Below are positions 49,439 through 58,597 of a stretch of DNA of 64,000 nt, in pieces. The notes under the pieces are model-generated. The model had not been told where the DNA came from and made no database searches. It was given only the letters and a program-made list of their open reading frames with translations. Both the position numbers and the translations under genes were made by a program. Source of the stretch: Lantana camara (taxonomy: Eukaryota; Streptophyta; Magnoliopsida; Lamiales; Verbenaceae); the NCBI GenBank assembly GCA_037501455.1, contig CM074855.1, positions 32,893,001-32,957,000 of the forward strand, in the 5' to 3' direction. How positions within the stretch are numbered: the stretch's first letter is position 1; the number at the start of each line of letters is the position of its first letter.

Positions 49439-51651
49439 TGTTAGGAATAGTGCCCTAGAAAGCCGATTCGAAGTAATCTGCTTTGGGACTTTTCTTATAT
49501 CACAGACAATCTTTGAATGAAATAACGAATTAAGGCAACACTTCTTTATGTGCTCTTGTTTGGTATGCGTTTACTTTATTTGTGCATGTATGAGAACTTC
49601 CCTAATCCTGATGACTTTAGGACTCTACCATTTGGGTGAAATCGTTCATGAAACGAGCCCTATATCACATAGTCATGATTAGTAAAATACTCCAAGCCGA
49701 TGAGTCCTACCGACAGTGGGAGTGTCAACCTGACTCCTCTAAGGCTTGCTTATGGGATCACGCCCTTAAGAAGGACCACCTTGTTTCATGGAGGTACAAA
49801 GTGTATAGTTGATACGTGCGTGATACATGAGGGTGCTTACTTCCATAAGTAAGTTCACTGAGGTGCCCCGTGTGAGAACATTCCTAAATGGGAAAGGAAG
49901 TTTCTATTTCAGGAAATGGAAACTTCCAGATTAGGAAATATCTCACGAGTCGTTGATGTGATTAATTGATCCTTAGACTTGAGGTTCCATGTCACTTTAT
50001 GAGTTAACTCTGTAGTCTTAGGTATAGGCTTTAAAGGGTGTCGCCTTAGACAACTGATTCAAGGCTTATGCTGGGGCTGCACAAGTGATTCATGAAAGTG
50101 AATGAGAATCAAGAAAGGACCTACACTTGCGTTTGCAAGGTGATCTCTTATTGTGTAAGTCATTCATATGCCATATGGAGTCCTTGGCCAAGGCAGTAGA
50201 TCAAGACATCAAGAAAAGGGTTCCTTGGATTGAGATCAAATGGATATGAAATGCACTTAGCTTTCAGACCAGATTATTAGGGTTCTAATTACTCCCTTAC
50301 CCTAGATCTTGGTTGAGAGATAGTAAGTAGGAGGATTGTATCTCACATGAATCAATGACCTAAAGGTTCTGTCGAATCCGAACATTCCAATTCAACTAGG
50401 GGTTAAACACCTGTTGCTAGACTATGGTCGTTTAATCTGTGGACTGATTAATTAATTTGTGAATTAATTAATTAGGGTCACTGCTAATTGAATTGAGAAC
50501 CTAGAGGGTCACACACAACAACTTGGTCACATGAGTTGAGGTTTTAAAATGATTAAACGAGTTAATCGGGCCAATTCTCACACGTGAATATCTATATATA
50601 TTGTATATATATTAAATAATTAATTTGTTAATTATTTAATATACTTTGGTTTAATTTTGAATTAAAAAGAAAGTCTTATTTTGGAGAAAAATAATCTAGT
50701 TAATTAATTGTGAATTAATTAATTAGATAAAATAAGTTATTTATTTTAAATAAATAAAGTATAAAATTATCCAAAAATAGTTTGGATATTTTAGCTCTCT
50801 TGAAAGTTGATTTGAATTTGAATTCAAAGTCAAAGTCAAAATTACTTGATGATCAAGTAATAGGAGAGAGAGACCAAATCCTTAGTCCATAAGGACTAGG
50901 AATTTCGTCCCTCCCCCTCCTATAAAAAGGGGAGCTCGAGCTCCTCTTGGGGCTAATTGGCAATTCTTTTGGTTCATGTGTTGAACACCTTCCCTTCTAC
51001 AAGATCAAATAAACCCTAGGTTAAGCCTAAACACTAACTAGAGAACTAGCATCCTTACTAGTTAGATTGTAGCCAAGTTGGTGGACTATTTCTATTCTCT
51101 AGAGAGCTTCAAGTTAGAAGTTTTGAAGATTCGAGCTTTACCAAGGAGTGGAGATCAAGCAAAACGACCAGAAGGGATGATGAAACGATTCTGAACCCAA
51201 CAGAAAACGAGTAAAAAAATCGAACCAAAGAAGATGGCGAAAACTGTTCGTCCATATCCTGAAGGATGAATTTTTTCACGAGGGTTTTATGGCTGGCAGA
51301 TTTCTACTGTCGTAAAACTGGTTTTTCGAAGGGAGTTTCAATTATGCCTTTCTTGTTTCATGTTTCTTTCTTTATGTTATATTGTTAAGAACTTCCCTAA
51401 CATGATTTGAATCTAGGTTGGTGAGGATTGTTATCCCTACAATGGATTCTGAAGTAGAAAGAGACTTTCGAGGGATGGGTTGCCATTACCGCATGAAGCG
51501 CGTTTGAGGGCGGCTCAAAACGTGTCAAGAAAGCTACTACCCAAGTAAGTTTCTTGACCTCTACAAATTCGGATTCATGATTGCAAGTTCAAGATCCTTT
51601 TGTTGGAAAATTTTTAAATTTCCGTTGCTTTCTGATTCCTGTTTTCCAACA
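49439..51651 (+). mobile_element. Solo LTR H (copia, same family as F), plus strand
   Basis: A 2213-bp unit starting TGTTAGGAATAGTGCCC and ending TTTTCCAACA, flanked by TSD gatga (49434-49438, 51652-51656). It is closely similar to the F LTR read in reverse from 62384. It has a TATAAAAAGG box at 50921-50930 and CACACGTG near 50578. The last 51 bp form an inverted repeat, TGTTGGAAAA (51601-51610) with TTTTCCAACA (51642-51651). This is the deepest layer of the stack. Confidence 0.93.
50921..50930 (+). promoter_or_regulatory. Putative TATA box of solo LTR H
   Basis: The site reads TATAAAAAGG after a pyrimidine-rich stretch (gtccctccccctcc). It corresponds in position to the TATAAAAGGG of element A LTRs. 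Confidence 0.5.
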
Positions 51652-52767
51652 GATGAGAAGTAGGGTTCAGAACTACATTGGGGTTCATTTGTATAAGAAG
51701 ACTTAGACAATGTGGAAGGGTGATTCTCGGGGAGGAATTTAGATGCTAATTCAGTGGATGTCAAAGAAGTCTGGGGTTGATTCGGACCGGGAAGGATACA
51801 AGTGATGCAAAATGATTCATGGAAATTTGAAGACCGTGGGAAAGACAAGGCATGACTAACAAGTCAAAATAACACCGTGACTGGAGAAACGAGGAACGAG
51901 GAAAAGCTACTGAGCTAACGGCTTACTACATTGGTGACAGGTTCAAAACATTCATGGCACGTGCATCATATTTTATGTCAATTGTTTATTCCCTTTACTT
52001 TGGTTAGTGCGTGTAATTCTATCTGATTTCATTGCCCTAATGTGCTACATAATTAATTGTTGCAAAGTGTGCCACGTGCATTGTCATTTTAACCCGACAT
52101 GCATTCTAGTGTTTATTTGATAAGGAGTTCTTTCATCGCATTTCTCAAGTATCTCTTCGTCCGGACCACATTTGAGTTAAGAGGAAAAGAATTAATGGGA
52201 TGGCGCGTTTTAAGGAAGGTGACTTCGAGAAATAACGAACTTCAAGAAAGGGATAGGTTGGTGGACAAGAAGTTTCAGAAGGAAAAATACAACCGGAGCT
52301 GGCTTTGGAGTGTCCGGATCGAACAAGAATGAAGAAAAGGCTTTCGATTATTAATAGCGGTAGAGGAGAAGTGGAAAAGCCAAGACTATGGGTTGCTATG
52401 TCATTTAAAGCCCTTCCCAATGAGACTTCCATCAAGAATTCCGAGGAAAGAAGGTCCGATAGAGTTCGATGTATAACGACAAAAATTTTAAGGGGGTGAG
52501 CACGACCATGAGGCGAATTCAAAACTTGAGGTCGGAACCGAAGGAATAAAAATAACAGAAATGTAATTAAGGAAAATCTGGGGATTTTTATGTTGGGAAG
52601 CGAAGATGAATAAGATAACTTTATGGGATGATTAGTAAAATGAGAGCTAGGTCACTAGATTCGGGCTGAAGATTTTCACGAGGAATGAGGAAGATAGATC
52701 GTTGACTTGTTCTGTGTATGTAAGTCGAGTTGAAGACAAAAGAGTTATGAAGGAGCTCGGGGAAATT

Positions 52768-52978
52768 TTCTAAATTGAATTGTCAAGAGTAAACTGATTC
52801 AAATTATCATGGAAAAGTATATTGTCAATGAAGTTTGATTCCATGAGTTTGGAAGGAAATTTAAGGAGCAATTCTAAATTGAATTGTCAAGAGGAAACTG
52901 ATTCAAATTATCATGGAAAAGTATATTGTCAATGAAGTTTGATTCCATGAGTTTGGAAGGAAATTTAAAGAGCAATAA
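52768..52978 (+). repeat. 104-bp tandem duplication in D interior
   Basis: The second copy starts at about 52875, 104 bp after the first at 52771 (taaattgaattgtcaagag). The copies differ at only a few positions (gagtaaac/gaggaaac, aaggagc/aaagagc), so the duplication is recent relative to element age. Confidence 0.9.
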
Positions 52979-53697
52979 ATCGGCAAGGACGAACATTGAA
53001 AAGATTTAAATCAAATTTCAAAGAACATCTTGTCTTCGATTAAGGAATGGTAGGGGCCGAATACCAAATTCCACCATAGAAATTTAAAGAGAGTAAAAAG
53101 GAGAAATTGAACGGAAGATAGTAGGAGATGGTATGACATATATATTCAGGTCGGGAAAGAATTGTTAGGGGCGCTAAGGGTAGTTATCTTTAATGGTTTG
53201 TTAGATTTTGATATGGACAAAGGAAAATAACATTGGATTTAATTTCGGGATGGATTATCTAACAGTAGACGGGGGATCAAAGCTCGGGTATTAAGAGTTG
53301 GTTTGATTGAATGAAGATTATGGGAAATGATGAAAGATCGAAGAGGATTTATCATGGCTTCAACGGGTCACATTGAAGAAATTAAAGACAAGGTAAATGC
53401 TGAGCTCACTTTCGGGGCATATCATACAGTAGATAACAAACTCATAGCCCTAAACTATGCAACTACGGTGAACGGTACTTGTAACATCCATGATACATGC
53501 ATTCATGCAAATTTAATTCAAATAATTTCTATGTTATGTGCTTTGAATTCCTAACATGTTCAATTTGCTTGGAGTATTTGATAGTTAACGTAAATGATAT
53601 TTGCTACCTGCTTCGAGTGCCTTATGTGATTTTAATTATGATCTTGAGTTGAGTTGCTTGGGAGTATTGGAGACTTCCTTGCTTTATATTTTTGTTT

Positions 53698-53886
53698 GAG
53701 AGACGGGGTGCTCTCGTTGTGTGTAAGAGACGGGGATTCTCTTACTTTTGTTTGAGAGACGGGTGCTCTCTGTGCTTGCGAGAGAAGGGGGTTCTCTCAT
53801 TGTTGCTCGAGAGACGGGGTTCTCTCATTATTGTTGTGAGAGACGGGGCTCTCTCCATGGTGCTTGTGAGAGGCGGGGAATCTCTC
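53698..53886 (+). repeat. Hairpin array, 7 units, element D
   Basis: Units begin at 53698, 53724, 53754, 53780, 53809, 53838 and 53868. All pair GAGAG-type arms with CTCTC around a G-rich loop (acggggtt, acgggg, aaggggg). The second unit extends pairing as TAAGAGA with TCTCTTA. Spacing is about 26-30 bp. The array ends 45 bp before the PPT. Confidence 0.88.
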
Positions 53887-53944
53887 ATTGTTTGTTCGGT
53901 CGAGTTGTGAATTCAAGGACGGATTCTTTTTAAGGGGGTGAGAT

Positions 53945-54217
53945 TGTAACGCCCCAACTTTTCCGTATTTTAAAATGACATATGTGTTTATTAATTTGCG
54001 CAATTTTATCGGTTATATGTGTTCTCTATATTTAAATTTCAATGTTTAATTTTTAAATATGTGATTAATTGAGATATATGCAATATTGGGATGGGAATGA
54101 ATTCGATTACTTCAACCACTTGTGAATGAATAATCATGTGTTTCCTAATTGTACATTTAAATTATTTAATTGCGTAATCAACCGTTTTGATAATTCTTAT
54201 TTCAATTTTAGTAAATT

Positions 54218-54257
<40 letters not shown>

Positions 54258-56465
54258 CGTTATAATTATATTAAATATTTAAAATTGGATTCTTAATTTT
54301 ATTTGAATTTTGGAATATATGAAATCTTGAACGATTTGCATATACGTGACTAGTTGCGCCCGTTACTATATGAATGAATTCGAAATTTGGTGGAAATTTA
54401 ATACGTTGTAGATATGTGTGTCATGAATGTGTACGTATGCTCGTTTTACGTTTTCGGATTTGTTTAATTGCATTTTAAATTTATTTGGTATGATTGGAAC
54501 CAAACCGGGGCTAACGAGCACTTAGCGCACCCTTGGTTCCGTATGTGATATCTTGAGCTAGGGAACTCGGAGTTGAATTCCGTCAACTCCGTTGAACTCG
54601 TAACGAAAATTCGGGTTCAGTAAATTTAACCTCATATTTTTTCAAAATCATTTGAACCCCCGAAATTCAACCGAAAACCGAAACGGACGCCTAAATCGCC
54701 ACATATTACTAAAAGAGCCATAACTTATTCAAACCTTGACCAAATTAACCATGGTTGGAGGCTCTGGAACCCTAGTTAAGGCCAATATCTGACCTTTATC
54801 CCCCTCAACCGAAATAACCCTCACAAACAAGGGAAATATCAGCCCCAAGTCCCTGCTCCAGTTTCATCCCGTCACCATGCCCAACCTTGGAGATTCATGC
54901 TCAAATCTCTTTCATCTTTCATCCAATCTTCAAGGTGAGTTTAGGATTGTATTATACATTCAATATGTGTCATTTTAAGCTATGCATCTCCAATTTTGAG
55001 CATGTGTGGGTGAGATTTTGAAGATATGAAGAAATAGTTAGGTTTTATGCCAATATGATGATCTCTCTCATTCCTTGATGATTTAGGTTGCTTCCAAGCA
55101 TGAAAATGATTTTTTTAACTTCCTCTTTACATTCATGATCATGTATTTTATGATGGTTAAGTGTTTCATGAGCTTCCATTAATGGAGTTTTGAAGAAAAG
55201 TCATGAGATGATCATCCATTCCTTCATCTCATGTTTCAACACTTGGAGAGCATATTTGTGTGTTGTTTTGGAAATGTTTCATCTCATATTTGTGATCATT
55301 CCTTAGCTGAGCTTGTTGGTTGAAGTTACCTCTGTTGTTGCCCTGTTTTGTGCTGCATTTTCTGCTGGAACGAGCAGGGTCGCGGCCCTGATCAAACAAG
55401 AACAAACTTGGTAGCAGCCGCGACTCCCTCACAATTTTGGTAGTCTTCAGGTCGCGCCAGCGACCTGAATTACTTGTATTTTAGGTTGCGCCCGCGACCA
55501 CTGTTCATGTTTGCTCACGTATTATGAAATTCATGAAAAATTCACGAAAAAATCGGGTATTTTATAAGGGGGTAGCGGCCGCTACCATTTTATGAAGAAA
55601 ATGGGTCCCGGCCATTTTCTGCATGAAAATTTAATTTTTGTACGTGAATTGGATGGACTTTGCTCCTATAATTGAACCCTAATCGTTATGTATCTTTTAT
55701 GATAGGGCTTGTATGACAGGTATAGGTGTTATATGACGTGTTATGCTCGCTAATTGGAATCCTTGGTTTGATTTGGCTTGATACATGAGGAATATGAACC
55801 TAAACGAATTTAAATGTTACAAGTATGCTTTGGTGCTTCATATTTGAACCTTAAATGATTTCCTACTTCCTTGTGATGGCTTATATGAATTATATGTATA
55901 GTATACTATGTGTTATAAGTATTATTTGAATTCCTTGGATTATTTGATATGATTTATGAAAGATATGAAACATATGAATATGAAACCACCATGTATGGAA
56001 CGTTGTGATGCGTTAATTTAATCTATGACCTCATAACATGAATTATACTTCGTAGGCATCTCATATCATGATCATTACATTGTCGTGCATCATATATGGT
56101 ACATTTGGAGTCTTGAGTCTCACGAATTCATTGCATTGTCCTTTGTACAGTTTTCTCCAGGGCGCTGAATTGCCGGGTTCCTAAGACACTCCCGAGTCCT
56201 CTTGCTTCTTCTCAATTTTTATTGGTAATCTAAGGACAGGTGGGTTTCTCTTCTATTAGATAGAACAGACCGATATATTCCAATGTGTATCTTTTAAGCC
56301 AAAGGTAATAAATATATGTATATATCGAGTCGTTTGCAAAGAATCTATGATTTTGATTGTTAAACCCTTTTCTTTTATGAACACATACCGATTGTTTTGG
56401 TGAGGACATGTGTGGATCAGGCTCATAGTGCGGGGGATGTGGCGCCTACCGGTTGGGGTGCTACA
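53945..56465 (+). mobile_element. D LTR2 (3'), with 1-kb deletion
   Basis: A 2521-bp LTR similar to LTR1 up to 56410, where LTR1 bases 47375-48394 are missing. The join falls on a shared catg (gaggacatg|tgtggatc), a microhomology deletion. It also lacks about 20 bp of the palindrome cluster near 55610. The TA microsatellite is longer (about 54222-54255) than in LTR1. The deletion removes the hairpin and both GCTAGGCGG-type arms. Confidence 0.9.
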
Positions 56466-57060
56466 GGCCTTGCTGGAAGGTAAAAGATATCCCTGAAATA
56501 GATTTGCAAAAGTTCGAATTAAGACTTTGGCCAAAGCACTTCGCATGATACGTCACCGAAGTTGTATGTGTTTCACATACAAAGAATTTGAACTTAAGGG
56601 GAATCAATAAATTTCAAATTAGAGATGAAAAATAAATGATAGTAGTTGCAATTTATTTTTCATGGATATCTACACGGAGGAGTGAAATGCGAAATTATTC
56701 TAGATCGAGAAATTCGTGAATAATTTAATTAATTTTAGAGTGCAACAATATTTATTTAGTGGAATTAAATATTGTTAAACGGTAATTAATTATTGTCATG
56801 AGATGATAATATATTAGTCCGTTTGGAGCTAAAATTAATTAGTCCTGGAGGTCCCTCTGCAAACCCCAATTGAAAACCCGAAGGGAAAATATTAAAAGGA
56901 GAAAGAGAAATGAATTTTCAAAGTGTTTGAAAATAGCCAAGGGATTTATTTTAATAAAATAAATAAAAGTTCCAAAGAGTTGGAAATGCCCGGAATTTCA
57001 TTTTGGAGAAAATAAAATTTTAAATTTAAAAAAAAAAAAAAATGCTGCCGTGACAAGTGT

Positions 57061-57157
57061 TGACGTGGCACCTGACGTGGCATGCCACGTCAGCAGATCC
57101 AGCCCTAGGTGGCGCTGACTGGCCTGCCGTGTGTGCGGCTAGGATCGCGCCACGTCA
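57061..57157 (+). promoter_or_regulatory. Cluster of TGACGTGGC (bZIP-type) sites in solo LTR G
   Basis: TGACGTGGC occurs at 57061-57069 and 57073-57081. The second is half of a perfect 22-bp palindrome (57072-57093) whose other half is GCCACGTCA. A further GCCACGTCA lies at 57149-57157 and GACACGTGTC near 57264-57273. These ACGT-core sites are the known targets of plant bZIP factors (ABRE/G-box/C-box type). They lie 350-450 bp upstream of the TATA box at 57510. Confidence 0.6.
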
Positions 57158-57509
57158 GCTCGCATGTGCGGCCCAGATTTGATCTGGGATGGGCGAGTCA
57201 ACGGGTCAGTCAACCGGGCTAGCGGGCCGATTTCCGGATAGGGTCGGACCCAGACCGAACCCGGACACGTGTCACGGCCTGGTGCGTCTGCCTGTAATAA
57301 CACGCGTTAACCACTTGGCGGCCTTCCGGCGGCGCGTGAGGCCACATAGCGGCGCGTGGTTGGTGGTTTTGGATTCACGGCGACGAGCTCTTCAACGTGG
57401 CATAATTTGAGTGGCCGTCCGGAACACGGTTTGTACGCGGAATGGTAAAATGACTCTTTTGCCCTTCAATTTATCCCTAAAAAGACCAAAATGCCCTCAT
57501 ATCTTTACC

Positions 57510-57517
57510 TATAAATA
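57510..57517 (+). promoter_or_regulatory. Putative TATA box of solo LTR G
   Basis: The site reads TATAAATA in the context acctataaataggtgatgcc, followed about 20-40 bp later by pyrimidine-rich sequence (ctcatttctcacat). This is a good match to a plant core promoter. Confidence 0.55.
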
Positions 57518-58118
57518 GGTGATGCCCAAGCCTCATTTCTCACATATTTTTCCAACCATTTTTCGGCTGATTGAGAGCTTTCATCTCTCAATTTAATTAA
57601 TCCCTAATTAAGGGATTAATTAATACATAATTAGGTGATTATATAATTAATATATAAATCACCTAATTATTAGAGAATTAGGGAATTTTCTAGTATAGAA
57701 AAATGAGTTTTTCTAGAAAATATTTTCTCGAGTATTTAGAGAAATACTCGCGGAGCCCACACTCCGATGGTTTCTCCGGGGATATTGCGGGGAAGCTCTG
57801 CCAGTCTCACGAAAGGGCAAGAAGTTGGAAAAATGTCGTTAGATAGCCATATCTGCAGTACGGTAATATTTTACAGTTGTATTATTTTAAGCATGATAAA
57901 TTATATGTTCTTAAGTGTTAATTGCATGTTAGATATTTTTCTGCTTAAGTGATTTAAAATTTATTATCAGTTGCATGTTTATACTTGAGTAGATCCGGCT
58001 AGTCTTCCGCTTTGTATTAAAATATTTTAGAAATATTTTAATACTTGTATTATAAAATAAAAATTTTTAAATGTGGTTTCGGACCGCTACTGTTCTGGGC
58101 CCACCTCCCAGCACACAG

Positions 58119-58597
58119 TCCCATGTGCGGCTTGCGCGGGCATACCGGGAGATGGTGGAATGTCGTGGGCATCAGCCGCGAGGGCGTTCAGGCATGCCGC
58201 GGGCGTATACGCGCGCGACCCAGCACTCCCCGCCGGCTGTTTCTCCCCAAGGCTGCATACATGGCGGGGCGGCTCTGGCTGCCCTATGTGCATTACGCAC
58301 TTGGCAGCGCGCGGCTACGAGCCCGTTTCTCGATTCTCGTTTCGTAAGTTCTAAAATTCCAACAATTCTGTTTCGAATTAAAACAGTTCTAAATAATCCA
58401 GATTCAAACAGCTTAAAACCAGACTAAAACGAAAAACAATTTTTCAAGATTTTCAAGAAACAGTTTTGATCCGAGAAATTCGTATTTCAAACAAAAACCA
58501 AGAATATATAACATATATCCAAATTCAAGAATTTTCTGTCCAAATTCAATACATTAACGTTTCGAAACGAAAGTTGCAAGGTGGCTCTGATACCACT
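58119..58597 (-). mobile_element. Element A PBS-proximal leader
   Basis: Resumes the A interior after solo LTR G. It is GC-rich at 58120-58340 and ends with the PBS complement gctctgatacca (58584-58595), 2 bp before the 5' LTR. The overlapping frames on both strands here (58045-58427) are a by-product of GC richness; the same region of F is non-coding. Confidence 0.8.

Larger units (their letters stand above)
48450..53944 (+). mobile_element. D internal region (interrupted by solo LTR H), non-coding
   Basis: Segments 48450-49438 and 51657-53944 make about 3.3 kb. Frames are short and match no retroelement protein that I can recognise. The PBS-proximal part resembles C. It holds a second exact PPT 11-mer AAGGGGGTGAG at 52490-52500, a 104-bp tandem duplication at 52771, and a seven-unit hairpin array at the PPT end. 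Confidence 0.85.
44905..56465 (+). mobile_element. Element D: long-LTR, non-autonomous Ty3/gypsy-like element, plus strand
   Basis: Bounded by TSD ggcct (44900-44904, 56466-56470). LTR1 is 44905-48449 (3545 bp) and LTR2 53945-56465 (2521 bp after a 1-kb deletion). It starts TGTAATGCCCC or TGTAACGCCCC and ends GGTGCTACA. The PBS is at 48458-48469 and the PPT at 53932-53942. The interior is about 3.3 kb after removing solo LTR H and has no gag or pol. It interrupts solo LTR G. Confidence 0.92.
44168..58113 (+). mobile_element. Solo LTR G (copia-type), plus strand, split by a SINE and element D
   Basis: It starts TGTTGGGAATAGTGCCC, the same end type as the copia LTRs of A and H, and ends CTCCCAGCA, flanked by cacag (44163-44167, 58114-58118). 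The shared flank is actually 8 bp (gcacacag), so the right end is uncertain by 3 bp. Without the SINE and D it is about 2.17 kb, the size of an A-type LTR, and has no PBS, PPT or interior. A TATAAATA box at 57510-57517 and a group of ACGT-core sites upstream look like an LTR promoter. Confidence 0.75.

Noticed and set aside
52099..52522. Frames of 77 and 125 codons in D interior as gag remnants
   Set aside because: They overlap on opposite strands, and I see no zinc knuckle or gag-like pattern in either.
58045..58427. Overlapping 93-118-codon frames on both strands
   Set aside because: They fall in the GC-rich PBS-proximal leader of element A (and the last part of solo LTR G), cross the insertion border at 58113, and resemble no protein.
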